A stretch of DNA of 30,942 bases, from positions 1 through 30,942 of the forward strand of contig JAAAJB010000434.1 of assembly GCA_016098155.1 (NCBI GenBank), written 5' to 3'. Below, one piece after another: positions 1 through 11,316 of the stretch. The notes under the pieces are model-generated. The model searched no databases. It was not told the origin of the DNA and saw only the letters and a program-made list of their open reading frames with translations. Origin of the DNA: Actinomortierella ambigua (lineage: Eukaryota; Mortierellomycota; Mortierellomycetes; Mortierellales; Mortierellaceae). How positions within the stretch are numbered: the first letter of the stretch is position 1; each line of letters opens with the position of its first letter. Both the position numbers and the translations under genes were made by a program.

Positions 1-504
1 GTGTTCGCATATTTTTATCTCCCCCTCCCTCCCCCCATTTTTTATATAACTTTTAACCCAACTTATATAACTTTTACCCCTACTCTTCGTCACAATACTC
101 CCTGGCTTTTGATTTATAAAGGTGACACGTCGAAACATGGTCGCAGTGTACAATTGATGGTACTCAATCCTCAACTTTTTTTTGAATCTGTCGCACATAC
201 ACTTTTTGACTTGAGTGGGTGGACCATAGAACATATTGCTCTCATGAGTAGCACTTCTGTACCCACCTCTTCACAGCGCTCAGAAGGACCTCTCAAGTGT
301 TGGCTTAATTTGAAATTCCTACAAACATTGCTCATTTTTCATTTCGAACACTCCCTTGTGTTCTGCCAGTGAATCGTGATCCAAAGCTGAGGGAAGGGGG
401 GGGTTGCGTGAGGGACGACATATTGACTGTCCCTGACTTTGTCCTTTTTTTTGTCGGTGTATGTTCTGCCTCCTTGATCATGGCTCCTTCAACGGTACAT
501 GGGG
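1..504. other. Gene-free, low-complexity left edge
   Basis: I see no supportable gene here. The first 100 bases are T- and C-rich with homopolymer C runs, and there are further G and C runs near 395-415 and 500-510. Open frames here are short and lack family resemblance. It is best read as the outer debris of the Helitron remnant that follows. Confidence 0.5.
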
Positions 505-860
505 GGGGGTAACTGTTGTCGCACCAAATTGTCTCTGCAGGAAACGCCTTGGGAAACCAAAAGCGACATCGCTTGTCACCAGGAGCCTTTAGGTCGTCGA
601 TCCAACACGTGTGATTGCGGGTCCCTAAATGGCATTCACAATGGATCATGTGTCTAGCAAACTATGTAGAACAGTCTTTGGGTTCGTGCGTGGCGTCTGG
701 ATTCTCGGCACTGATGAGCCAATCGATGTCAGCTTGTGTAAAAAAAGCTTAAGAGTTGTCCTCTAGGATGGGCAGCATATGGATGTGAAGGAGTCCACGC
801 TTTTGGAAATTCGCAAGCCCAGGTGCAAGTTTTCACCTTAGAACATGATTCTAGAGGACA
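505..860 (-). mobile_element. Helitron Rep-domain remnant (broken)
   Basis: Translated on the minus strand across several stops, this stretch reads as a decayed Helitron N-terminal (Rep/HUH) region. I see a segment ending LANFQKRGLLHIHMLPILED, which matches the usual '(E)FQKRGLPHxHxLL' motif with the HUH histidines kept as H-I-H. Further on come IDWLISAENPD and, after a stop, a CH-rich part ending RCRFWFPKAFPAET, matching the 'CRFGFPK' signature of fungal Helitron helicases. At least three in-frame stops interrupt it, so it cannot encode an active protein. The helicase half is not present nearby; an unrelated decayed helicase piece is at 19.7-20.8 kb on the other strand. Confidence 0.7.
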
Positions 861-1059
861 TCCTCCAGGAACGACGCCGCCAGTGAAAGAGGATGGCAGG
901 CATACCTCTCTATTTTTTCAACTTCGTCGGCCGTTGCCAATGGTTCATTGGCGATTACATCGATCAGCATGAAAGTCAACAATGTCAGTCGACCACAGTG
1001 GATGTTTGGGTTGATGTCTCAGAGTACTCAAGAGATGGCCTGAACGACCTTTTTTGGAA

Positions 1060-1355
1060 CGCAGTGAAAGAAGAGGAGTGTGGGATGGACCAAGGGGGTC
1101 TCTAAAGTGGAAAAACAGAGGTACAAGGACCAAGCGACTATGGATTATATGGATGCGCTTCAGTCCTGCAAGCGGATCAACCCATTTGTCTGGTGGGCAA
1201 GGCATGAAAAGCGACTTTCCCACTCTCGCGCGCTTATCCTCATCAGTACCATCCGAACGACTTTTTTTAGCCATTCGAGTGCACTGGTGACAAAAAAGCG
1301 AAACAGATTGTCCAACGAGGCAGTTGAAGCATTAGTTTTCATATACTCTGCTTGA
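1060..1355 (+). mobile_element. hAT transposase C-terminal dimerisation fragment (frameshifted)
   Basis: The plus strand encodes NPFVWWARHE followed, across a frameshift, by PTLARLSSSVPSERLF and then SHSSALVTKKRNRLSNEAVE with the tail ALVFIYSA. This is the conserved end of hAT transposases ('WW..HE..P.LA.lA....saPsER.FS..g..vtkkRnrLs...veaLvf'). The frame changes at a run of seven T near 1260-1266, between SERLF and SHSS, so a homopolymer slip broke it. No catalytic D, D or E region is visible upstream; only the end of the gene remains. It abuts the Helitron remnant in opposite orientation, indicating nested or successive insertions. Confidence 0.75.
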
Positions 1356-1505
1356 AAGTGTACGACTAGAGACAATTTGACAGGGCTGAAGGGACAATAA
1401 AGAACTCTCACGATGAGAAGGACATGGATGAGAGAAAGAGTCAGGAGGCGCGCTGCGGGCGAGTTGTTAAGCAAGGTCTACACTCCACCATTCACACGGC
1501 GTCGT

Positions 1506-4500
1506 TTATTCTGGCCAATTTTCTGAAGTTGGCTGTTGCGAGCTTCCTTGTCTCTTAAAGCGGAAGTGATCCTTCATGAATTGGTACACGACATATCCTT
1601 GCTCGAGAGCCTCTTTGTCGATATTGGTGGAGCTTGTGGTCGTCGTTGTCGCCGTCGTCGCGCCTGTATCCACCACAAGGGTGGTCGTGGTCGCTGTAGC
1701 CCCCACTGTTATTGATCTCTCTTGCTCCATTGGAGAGGATTGTTGATGTTGCTGCAGTGGTGGAAGTCTCTCCTTATCGTCCAGGATCAAACCCGCCACA
1801 TATGAGGACGGACCAGGTGCGCCGTCATCCTCAATGACGTCGCAATCATTTTCTGTCGCCGCGGTAGGTGCACTTCCGTTAGCAGGCACCAGCGGCTGCG
1901 CCTTTGGAACAGGCGCCTTTGCGTTGGTTTTGGCCGTGTTGGTATCTTTGTTGTTCTTGTTCTTCAATTTGTCCTCCTTTTCCTTTTTCTCCTTTTCATC
2001 ATCAATCTGCTCCCACCATGCGATCTTGGTTCGTGGTGTCTTTTCAGGATCCAGGGCTTCCCAATCCCATCCCACTACCATCACCTCCCCATCGCTGGCC
2101 TCAACTGTCGTCGCTGTAATTGCTGCGGTCGTCATCATCCCTTCAACGCCCAGTTCCTCCTGATGTAGTACTCGTGGGCGGTTTGCCTCGCGTGCCGGCC
2201 GCGTGTTCCATTCCTGGATGCCGCCTCGCCAACCTCCGCGGGTCCAACGTCGAATCTCTGGGGGCTCGAGACCAAGCAGCTGCGAGTCGGCTCGGGTGAC
2301 CATCTGAGAGCTCTCGACCCGCTCCAGACAGCGATGGCGACGGGTGCATTCGAGCAGGCCCCAGCGTGTATATCCCTTCGGTCCCTGCAAGGCAAGGTAT
2401 TTGAGGCGTCGCAAGTTCCTGAAGAGCAGCCGCTGGAGCAGTCGGTCGGTCATCAGCCAGCGCCCCTCCAGTTCCAGATGTTCGAGGTTGGATCGGATCC
2501 AGAGACTGGATGTATCGCTGTCATCATCGTCTTCATCCTTATCAACATCGTCTTCGTCTTCATCATTTTTGTTATAGTTGCTCGGTATGTTGTTCACAAA
2601 ACCGTGGTTGCACTTGCCAGAGTCAACTTTGGCGATGCGCGGTTGACAGGCGAGGCGGGTCAACAGGCCTCGTCGCTCAGCCTCTTGCAGCGCCTCCCAA
2701 TCCACATGCTTGCCCTCTTCTACATCTTCTTCCAACTCCCAGAGGCCGATGCAGCTTCGATGTTCGACTGCTACAGCCTTATCAGTGGTGTCTTTGCTGT
2801 TGCTGCCACTGTTGCCTCCGTGCTCACCTCCTTCTCCCTGTCCTGCTTCTTGTACTCTCCCTTCACACTCTCTCCCTCTGTGCTGCCTCAGTCTGGTCCT
2901 AGCCGTGATCGCTGGTGATAACAGCATGGGACGATGGTGTCCTCCAATCTTGAGCGACAGCTCTGTCAGCTGTGGACAGAATTCGAGCCACTGAAAGTCG
3001 AACCGATAGGCGAGCTCGCCTTCCATCCTTAGATTCGTCAGGGCCGGCATCTCCCAATCCCAGGTCCACAGTTCCGCCAAAAGCATCCCACGCGGCGTGT
3101 TGTCGGAATGGCGAGGCATGAAATAGCGTCGCGCATCCATCTTGACCCCCTTGATCGTCGCATTCGCTAGCTGCGGTAAGCCTGCCAAGGACTTTGGGTG
3201 GAACGCCGCTGCAGTCATCCCTTGCAAGTACAGACTTCGTAGGCTAGGCAGGCGCCAAGGCTCCAGCTGGGCCAACGTGTAAGGGTTATAGAGGTTGGTT
3301 TCGTCGAATAAATACAGCGACTTGAGTTTTGGTGCATCGTGCAAGGCACGCGGGTGCAAGAAGATTGTCTCCTTGGCCTGGATATGCAGCGTCTGTAGGA
3401 CAGGGAAGGAAGGCCAGTGCTTGCCGATGGTCAACTCTGGATCCAAAAGTGTGATGGATGTGGTCCGCACGGTGAAGATGGCTGTTGTGAGCGATCCGTG
3501 CAAGACCACCATGGCCGAATCGACCAGGTCTCGCATAATGAAGCCATTGCACTGTAGGCGAAGTCCACTGATACTACACCAGCCTCGAGGCATGGTCTTC
3601 CGGAAGATAAACATATCGCGCTCGAGACCCAGACAGTTGAGCTGCTCCAGCGACTGACACCGTTCTAAAACTAGATGCTGCCGATCGGGCCAGTCGACAC
3701 GCGTGTCTGTGTAGGTGATGTCGGTGACCTGCGACAGATCGACGTGCTCGTACCTTGCGGCCATCCTGGGCCAGTTCTGAACGGACAAGTGCGTTGGGGA
3801 AGGCAAAGGTGGCAACAACGCATAAAACTGGCGCTCCAATGCCTTGGCCTCCTCGCCGCCCAAGCCCATGTCGAGATTAAAGATTTCACATTGTTGGGGT
3901 CTCTCCGATCCATGAAAAAGTTGAAAGGCCTTGATAAACTCGACCACAATCCGCAACTGATCCACAACCAACACTTGCGCGACCTCCGGGTGGCTGTTGG
4001 TTGGCCATACTTTGGTCGCCGCGAAATTCAGGACACGCACGTTGACTAGGCTCGGGAGCTGGTCCAAGAACCGCTCCAGGTCCCAGATCGGGATCCTTAA
4101 TCGTTGTAGCTGTCGCAGCTGGTGCCCAAAACAGGCCCATCCGACTGTGGATTGGACCTTGCGCAGCGCGGGCTCCCAGCGTAGGTGATAGTGATCGACA
4201 ATGTCGCGGGTAATCATGTAAGCGGACGGGTGGAAATAGGTTGTGTTGTACATGTCCACATCATAGTCAAAGATCCGAAGGTGTGAGAGTGCATTGTTGT
4301 ACTGCTTTTTGTGGGGTGAACAGGTGGACTCGGCATGTGTCATCGCTTCTTGTGCCGAGGCATCTATTGCTGCGGCGGGAGCGGCAGTCTCGTCGGACAA
4401 CGGTGGTAAGGTTGTAGTGTTGTCCGCCGTGGTGGATGCCGTCGCACTATAGAAATTAAAGGAGGGCGAGAAGGGCGAGTGAGTCAGAGAGATGATGAGA

Positions 4501-4991
4501 GTGAAAAGCGTGCAAGCAAGGCATGTTCCCTCAATGGTGCTGCGCAACGACAAGAGATGGGAGGGGGGATGCGAGGCGCTTCTTGTCCTCCCAAAACGGG
4601 AAATACATGGACGTTACTTTGTCGAGTCAGTAGCAGCAAGGGCGGGCCGGCGACGGTGTCCAAGGGTATGTAGTATGCGGTCAAACACCTCATCCTCGTA
4701 AGGCGATAGTGGGAGCAGGCGGTCGAGAAGACGACCGTGCACAAAGCTCGTGTTCTTGTTGCCGACCGTGAGCCGAAACGGATCCTCGTAAATGACCTTT
4801 TCAGCGACCGCGGACATCTCTTTGCACACAAAGAGCAAGGCGAAGAGTGTCGGAATGTCGAGAACACGCCGCACAATGGCCTCGACACACTCGGGCGGCA
4901 ATTGCAAGAGATTTCGGCTATGCGAAGGGACTGATGCTGGATGCAGAGGGTCATCCATCTGGACTGCCATGGAGCCCATGCCTTGGGCCAT
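1506..4991 (-). CDS. F-box protein with leucine-rich C-terminal region
   Basis: Predicted two-exon gene: exon 1 4991-4618, exon 2 4446-1506, with a 171-nt GT-AG intron (donor GTAACG, acceptor TTTCTATAG) that restores frame in phase 2; 1104 residues. The start is the first ATG of the exon 1 frame. Residues about 28-74 resemble an F-box (LLQLPPECVEAIVRRVL, then IPTLFALLFVCKEMSAVAEK). The long remainder has irregular leucine-rich segments such as LPSLRSLYLQGM and LEHLELEGRWL, as in F-box/LRR substrate adaptors of SCF ubiquitin ligases. There is an acidic run near residues 748-768 and a Lys/Glu/Asn-rich, then Thr-rich, disordered tail. Substrate unknown. A start downstream of the F-box inside the second exon is possible but would discard the domain. 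Confidence 0.75.
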
Positions 4992-5969
4992 TGTAGCTTC
5001 AATGGGTGGTGAGAGCAAGGGGAACCTTCAACAAAAAGAGAGTTGGAGGGAGAGAGGAGTAAAAGGGAAGGTAAAAGGCCCGCAAGGACCCTTTTTAAAG
5101 CTGCCTGAGGGAAAGGGTGGGCGCACGCTTTTGTGGCCGTGCTCAGGTGCACAACAACATCGCCCATTGGAGCAAGGAAGCTCCCCTCTCCAGCCAGCCA
5201 GTCAGTCTCACTCACACAGCCATGCACACACACACAGTCTATATCCTCCATCCAAGGTGACGAAAGGACTGCGGTCTTTTCTTTTGTGTTTTTTTTTTTG
5301 AGGAGGAAGGGGGGCATCACGAACACGTCCAGAAGAACGGACCCCCCCCCATGAGGGCCGCACTACCGACCTGCTCAGATCCCTTCTGCGGCTTCAATGC
5401 TGGGCCTACCATTACTTGTGCTGATGGCATGTTGCTCAGGTATGTGGTTTGCAAGTATCTTTCCGACCAAGAAACCTACTGTTCAAAGAAAGTCTACCTA
5501 CCTTCAATCAGAGAGATGGGTGAGAGAACAAGAGATCAGGCAACTTGCGATAGCGTATGTGTGATGATGACTGATGCCATCAAACAGCAGATAATGCGTC
5601 TCATGTGCCACCTGCCTTATCCAGCTTGTCGTTGAACGGTCCCAGTTACTCCCCCTTCTCAGACTGAGGAGGGGGGCAGTGGGTGCAGTTGACTCTGCTG
5701 CTGTCTGCATTATGAAGCAGTTGCATTGGTCAAGCTAGCCAGAAGAAAAGGAGTGTGAAGAGGGTGTATGTTTGTGTGTGTGCATCTCTCTCACTCACTC
5801 ATTGATTCAGTGGCAAATTGAGTTCTTTTGGGGGAGGGGGAGGGGGGAAGGTGGTCATGAAGAAATAAAAAAAAAAGAAGGCTGGGAGGGAATCATTTCT
5901 CCTCTGGTTGATTGTGTTTTCTTCCAGCCTCCGCATTGATTGAATTGCATCAACACTCCCTCCCCAACC
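4992..5969. other. Divergent intergenic region between F-box gene and zinc-finger gene
   Basis: This holds the 5' flanks of two divergent genes. Visible are a CA/AC microsatellite near 5222-5240, T and C homopolymers near 5289-5301 and 5341-5350, and a pyrimidine-rich/GGGGGAGG tract near 5828-5850. A 94-codon plus-strand frame at 5351-5635 begins with a cysteine-containing stretch and includes a donor-like CAG|GTATGT at 5439, so an unrecognised small gene or exon cannot be excluded, but I find no family resemblance. Confidence 0.4.
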
Positions 5970-6954
5970 ATGTCTGACAAAAACACCTTCCACGAATGGT
6001 CCTACAGCACAACCCCTTCCTCGGCCTTGCGACGACTTTTGGAGAACCCTGACCCGCCACCAGCAAACCCTCTTCGCCTCAAGGACGTCTTCCACGTCGC
6101 ACGAGACTACGACCCGCGCTTCACCTACACCCATCTCGATATTCCGCCCGAGTCTGCTCTCCCTTTGCTCCTCAGCTTCAACAGCGACGGCTTCCGCACC
6201 TTCTGGGCCAACGAGCGGGTCGCCTACGACTGGACCCACAGCTCATCCTCGACCTCGAGGAAATTCTACCGCGAAAAGGCCGATCCAGAGTCGCTGCTGC
6301 CTGTCAAGAGCGTCAAAGAGTTTCTGGATGGCTCGCGGCGAGGAGCACCTCCCTTGTACGACTGGACGCTCAAGTTCCAGTGCCGCCGATACCGCCCAGC
6401 GACCGAAAACACCATCTCACGCGAGTCTATCGGACAAAATTGCAAGGCCTATGTCATGATTCGCAAGATCATCGGCAAAGATATCGTCCAGGTCGAGTAC
6501 TATTGGAAACACACTCACGACACCTCGACCAAGGCGCGCACCATCATCCCCATGGGCCCCAACGAGCGCCACTATGTCTCGCGCATGGTTGAGGATGGCC
6601 ATGACTGGAAATCCATTCAACAAGAGTTACGCCCCAGTGAAGAGCAGCCGCCAGAAGAGCCACAAGTAAGCAAAGAATATGACCACAAAAAAAGAACTAT
6701 GCAACTTTTTGTTTTTCTTTTCCCAATGATTTTACTAACAGAATATTCTTGATCCGTCTAAATAAATACTCTAGAACAACACTGCTGCACCAAGGTCGAT
6801 TGCTGGTTTTCGAATCTCTTACAGAACAGTGCGCGATGCACGATATCGCAAACGGCGGCGAGTCACAAAAGACAGCGACGATCCAGAGGGCGTTCAACAG
6901 GCTGACCCACAACTGGATACCAGCGATAATAAAGCCAGCCTGAATGGACCGTAA
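5970..6954 (+). CDS. C-C-H-H zinc-finger protein, FAR1/WRKY-GCM1-like
   Basis: Two exons, 5970-6665 and 6775-6954, with a 109-nt intron: donor CAA|GTAAGC, branch-like TTTACTAAC at 6731, acceptor CTCTAG. The product is 291 residues. The intron is supported because exon 2 continues in phase with a plausible basic segment (RDARYRKRRRVTK) and ends at TAA, whereas reading through gives a hydrophobic, non-conserved tail. Cys138, Cys158, His181 and His183 form a C-x19-C-x22-H-x-H set in the setting KFQCRRY, IGQNCKAY and YYWKHTHD, as in the DNA-binding finger of FAR1/FLYWCH/WRKY-GCM1 families, which includes proteins related to Mutator transposases. No DDE transposase core follows, so a domesticated DNA-binding protein is likely. 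The basic exon 2 segment could act as a nuclear localisation signal. Confidence 0.7.
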
Positions 6955-7257
6955 CAATGCAGGACAAACAAACAGGAGCAAAAAAAAAAAAAAAGGTTGC
7001 AAAGCAGATGGTCTAAAGGAGCAATACATCAACAGTTCACAGGTAGCACCGTCGCGAGGTTTCAAATAATTCAAATAAACCTACACTAACAGGTGCTTTC
7101 TCATCCCCTTCAAAAGCTTTGAAGCAAGGAAAAAAAAAAGATGGGAACACAGGGTCGAAAGAAAAAGTACCCACATGGTTTTGGGCATGTATGGCGAGAA
7201 AAAAAAAAAGGAGGTTTTTTTATACGACAGCAGAGACAGGATATAGTTTCGTCGCCA
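6955..7257. other. Convergent 3' intergenic region, A/T-rich
   Basis: The spacer between the 3' end of the zinc-finger gene and the 3' end of TYW3. It contains A runs at about 6979-6993 and 7130-7138 and several AATAAA-like positions (for example CAAATAAAC near 7073), fitting bidirectional 3' processing. No gene is seen. Confidence 0.5.
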
Positions 7258-8498
7258 CTATGCTTCAGAGACATCCTCCTTCTCTGAAATATCAAGCTGT
7301 TGCAGTCTTTCCAACTCTGCTTCTTGAGCTACAGAAGGCGCCAAAGTGGCGGCGGCAACGAGGCGCTGAGCCTCGAGGATCCGTTTCCGCTCCATGCCTT
7401 CGCGACGTTTCCGTTCCCGCCGTGCATCTTTGTCTTCCCACGTGCCCTGATCGCCTATCTTGGGTTTCGAAGGAGCCGTGGGGTCGACCCCGACGAGCTT
7501 GTGCTGGAGATGCTGTTCAAAACGTTGCATTTGAGCTACGTTCATTCGGAACTTGTCGTTGCTGAGCTCGAGCAGGCCTCGAAGATATGGGAGCGTGACC
7601 ATCAACTGTATCCGGTCGGTACCGCGGTGTACATAGGCGATTGGCGTGTCGATCTTGAGCGTGCTCCGGATGGCGAGCATGGTCCGCTTGGCGGAGGGGA
7701 GGATACCCGAGTTGCGGTAGCCGGAGAAAAGAGAGTAGTTGAGGAATGTCTTTGCTGCTGGGAGTGAAGAGGCTTCGATATGGAGAATCTGTATAAAAAA
7801 AATAAAGTAGATATGGAAGGGAATTGCGGAGGTTAATACAAGTGATCCAGGTTTCTCCATTGCTTGATATATGACATTTCTTTTCAAAAAAAAAATGCGC
7901 GTTTGTGCGTGTGTGCGTGTGTGCACATCATCAGAAGGGCTCCTTTCTTTACCATTGGCTCAAACTTGAAGTAGACAAGCTGAGAAAGGGCAAGGTTGGG
8001 TGGTTGGACGCCTTGTGCCGGATCTTGATCCACGGTGACGACACGAGAAGCTTCCGGGCCAAAGAGGGTATCGATCGTCCAGCGATCGAGGGCCTCGTTA
8101 TTGTCCAGGTGCTGGTCCATGGGGACGGGATCATGGCTCACATAGAGCCACTGTCCACCTTTGGCGCGTTTGCTGGCCTCGACAGCTGCCAGGGACGTGT
8201 TTTGTGCATATCCCTCTTCTGTCCGCATATCTTCATCCTCCTCGTCCTCCTCGTCCTCGCCATTCTCATCTTTCCCTTCTGTGTGGTCGGTGCCATCGGC
8301 GACATTTTCGTCCATGCCCTCCAGATAGGTACAGATACGACCGGAGCACGAAGAGGTGGTGACATAGTCGGCATGGTTGTTGATCAAAATGATCAGTGGC
8401 AGCAGTGGCTCGTCGACATATCCTTTGGGCGACTTGTCTGGAGTGTCCGAGTTGAGTGCAATGAGGATTGCTTTCTTGCGGGTTTGGAATCCTGACAT
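7258..8498 (-). CDS. TYW3: tRNA wybutosine-synthesising protein 3 (TYW3)
   Basis: Two exons, 8498-7953 and 7788-7258, with a 164-nt intron (donor ATG|GTAAAG, acceptor TTTATACAG); 358 residues. TYW3 is the S-adenosylmethionine-dependent methyltransferase of wybutosine synthesis that N4-methylates the tricyclic base at position 37 of tRNA-Phe. Family hallmarks are all visible: the start MSGFQTRKKAIL, the substrate-site motif SSCSGRI (residues 49-55), GGQWLYVSHDP (114-124), and, joined across the splice, FKFEPM|ILHIEA and GYRNSGI. I chose ATG 8498 because MSGFQTRKK aligns with the usual family start. An acidic insertion (residues about 62-95) separates the first two motifs, and a charged C-terminal extension rich in Arg/Glu follows the catalytic part. 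It is divergent from the next gene with about 200 bp between starts. Confidence 0.92.
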
Positions 8499-8700
8499 TA
8501 TGGTCGTTCTGTCAAAGTTGATCAGCTCTGGAAGACAAACACCCCATGTCACTTGTGAGACCCTTTTTTGGGAATCGAGGTTTTGGTTGTTAAAAGCAAG
8601 CAGTCACGGTGGAGGTTTGCTGTCCACGCTTTTGAAAACAGCGAACGTGTTTTCTCGCCATTCATTCCATTCTCACCACCACCCACCTCGCCTCCCAGGC
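8499..8700. promoter_or_regulatory. Shared divergent promoter region of TYW3 and ZZZ3-like gene
   Basis: Only 202 bp separate the two opposite start codons, so both 5' UTRs and core promoters must lie here or overlap the neighbouring gene. I see no clear TATA box; there are pyrimidine-rich stretches near 8640-8695 on the plus strand. Confidence 0.5.
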
Positions 8701-11016
8701 ATGCAGCAGGACAACCCATCCCCAGCGGGGTCATCGTTCCTTACGAGCTCACAGCAGCAGAGCCCCTCCGCTGCTGCTACACCCCCAACCACCACTTCTG
8801 CCTTGGACAGGGGTCCATTGGGCTTGGCGCAGGATGAGGAGCAATGGGTCCGAGAGAAAATGGAGTATGCCCTCCACGAGTAAGTGTGGGCGCACATGAC
8901 TCTTTCTCAGCGAGAAGAGAGGAGACAGGAAGAAAATAAAAGTGAGACGAAGAGCAACAAAAAGGTAGAGGTGGGGAGGTCATGTTCACTTACTCACCCC
9001 TATTTTTTTTTCTTATTTTCTTGCCAACTCTGTTAGCTTCGAGGTTGTAGCACTAGCAATCAAACGATACAAACAACAACTGCAGCAAGTGCCAAAGGAC
9101 ATTAACCGCTTGGAGGCGCTCAAGGAGAGACACATGCGGGACCCACTAGAGTTTTTGCGTCAGCTCAAATCAAAGCAATTCCGTTACCCAGAGAGCTCAA
9201 AGACGCTGCCTGTACCACTCGTGGACTGGGACAAGTATCAATACCCGCCCGCCAACCCCATCCTTCCCTCCACTGTAGTCAAACCAGCATTCAAGGTGAG
9301 CATTCTCCAGCCAATCGTGGCTTTTTTTTTCGAACTTGCTATCCCCTACCCTTCCCCCTTTGATGGCATTACAAGATATTGATCAAATTGCCCATCCGTC
9401 ATCTCTCTGAATAGAGCCCAATATCGTTCCCATCGTCTGGAAGAGAATCGTCGACCAACATGCTGAATGCCCCCGCACGGTCGCGAGCAGCGTCGCCCAT
9501 CAATGAAAAGTCCAAGATAGTTCGGGACACAGCGCGGAGTCTGGGTGTTCCTCCGTCCGTGCTGCAGCGACCGCCCCCAACCTTGCAGACTTATCAACCA
9601 CCATCAGATGTCCGGATACGGACCGACAACGTTGGTGGTGGTGGAAACGATGACGAGACCCGGGGCTCGCCGATGATAGTCGACCGATCCAGCACTGCTA
9701 TGGAAGACGTGACCCATGATCGGATACGATCGGCCACACCGTCAGCGGCAGCGGGAGCGGACCAAGCCAGTAGTCATGGACACAATACTCCGTGGACGAG
9801 TTCTGCGGCGAGCGCATTTCAACGATCGAGTAGTCATGACACGTCTCAGCAGCATCCACCACCATCGCCACTACCACTACCACCAACACCGCACAGCGAT
9901 CCCTCTGTCCTCTTTGCGGCGCCGCTCCACTCTTCTAGCACTGCCGGAACGACGGGGCTTGCTCCGCCGGGCGTGATCACCAACTTTAGCAATTTGCCAG
10001 ACACCAACATGACGTTCAACCATATGGATGGTAGCTATGTGACGGGGTCGAGCCACAGCGGTACAAGTGGAGGTGCAGGTGCAGGTGGGGGAGCAGGCGC
10101 AAGTGGTGGTGCTGGTCAAGACAAGCCAAAGAAAGAAGAGCCGCCACGACCGCCGACATACAATATGCCTTGGACGGACGATGAGCAAAGGCTGCTGGAG
10201 CGACTGTTGGAGGTGTATCCAGACGAGCCGGTAGCGGCGCAACGGTTCCAAAAGATTTCGCAGGCGATGGGAACGCGGACGCCAAAGCAGGTGGCCAGTC
10301 GGGTGCAAAAGTACTTTATCAAGCTGGTGAAGGCAGGACTGGAGGCGCCAGGGCGGATGAATTATTCGTTGGAGCCAACGAAACCAAAACCCAAGGCCGG
10401 GTCGTCGCCCAAGAAACCGCAGAGTCAGCAAAGGAGGGATGAAACGGGAGAATTTGGGGGCATGAAGAAGAAGGCCAACACCGGAGGGACGTCACGGCCT
10501 CGGCCAACCAACAAGGACAAGGATAAGGCGCCACGGAAGAAGGCCAAGTCGTCCATGGGATCAGGGCAAGGGCGGATATCTGGAGCGCAGTATCTAAACT
10601 ATGCGAGTGCGCCTACAGTGTACATGTCGGATGACGATGACGAGGAGAGCGTACAGGAGATGATAGGAATCCGTGGTTCATCGGCATCGAAGATGTCTGG
10701 CTCTTCAGCACAGGCAGGACCATCGAATCCGCGGCATGTTGGGTACGGGTGCAACTCGTGTGGGATGAGTCCGATCCAGGGCACGCGGTACCACTGTCTG
10801 GAGTGCGATGCTCATGGAGGCATGAATCTGTGTGCGTCGTGTTACTCGAGCGGATACTATCGAAATGAGCACCATTCTCTGAGTCACTCGTTCCGGCCGG
10901 TGGAGATCCCCGAGGTGGTGGCGACCTATCATCATTACCAAAGCAGCAGCCATTCGACATCGTTACAAGGGTCTCCTCAGCCATCGATAGGAAGTTCATC
11001 CTCTCAGCAACGATAG
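8701..11016 (+). CDS. ZZZ3-like Myb/SANT and ZZ zinc-finger protein
   Basis: Three exons, 8701-8879, 9037-9295 and 9415-11016 (introns 157 and 119 nt; donors GTAAGT and GTGAGC, acceptors TGTTAG and GAATAG); 679 residues. The joins give ALHDFEVVALAIKRYKQQ and then an in-phase third exon. Residues about 49-105 form a conserved N-terminal block (EEQWVREKMEYALHDFEVVA). Residues about 398-455 are a Myb/SANT domain (PWTDDEQRLLERLLEVYP, with KQVASRVQKYF). Residues about 590-642 are a ZZ finger with paired cysteines (YGCNSCG, YHCLECD, NLCASCY) and terminal histidines. This order matches ZZZ3, a histone-reading subunit of the metazoan ATAC acetyltransferase complex. Between domains are long Ser/Gly/Pro-rich, probably disordered, segments and a Lys-rich patch. 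It is probably a nuclear chromatin factor; the complex in fungi is unknown to me. Confidence 0.85.
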
Positions 11017-11316
11017 TGTAAACACGAATCTTGTGGCCACGGGATCCTGTCAGGATTTCCAGTGTCAATGAAAAAAAAAAAAAAAAAAAAAAAAATATCT
11101 CTGAAGCGTAAAAAAAATCGTCTCTTGCAGCATTCTTGGCAACGGATGGAGAAATAGGGGCTCGTCCATTCATGCATCAGAGCGTGAGCCATGGACTCAT
11201 CACCATCATTCAGAATCCCTCTTATATTCTGACACTCATGAAAGTGAAGCAGGAGGCAGTGGTTAATGAACGCCATGGAAAAAGAGATAGTGCCAGGTCT
11301 TAAAAGAGACACAGAT
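11017..11316. other. Convergent 3' intergenic region with 25-A tract
   Basis: Spacer between the 3' ends of the ZZZ3-like gene and the kelch gene. It carries an uninterrupted A25 tract at 11071-11095, just after the ZZZ3-like stop. No gene is seen. Confidence 0.6.

Noticed and set aside
4484..5326. A 280-codon minus-strand frame overlapping the F-box exon.
   Set aside because: It is in another frame over the real exon 1 and its intron, Ser/Cys-rich without domain resemblance; the F-box frame with a consistent splice is far better supported.
5351..5635. A 94-codon plus-strand frame upstream of the zinc-finger gene.
   Set aside because: No recognisable family, poly-C just before the start and no supporting splice partner; noted only within the intergenic entry.
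9877..10431. Long minus-strand frames inside the ZZZ3-like gene and similar antisense frames inside the family genes (for example 15616-16317, 23412-24134).
   Set aside because: They are shadows of GC-rich coding frames; they contain no domain and are not conserved as proteins.
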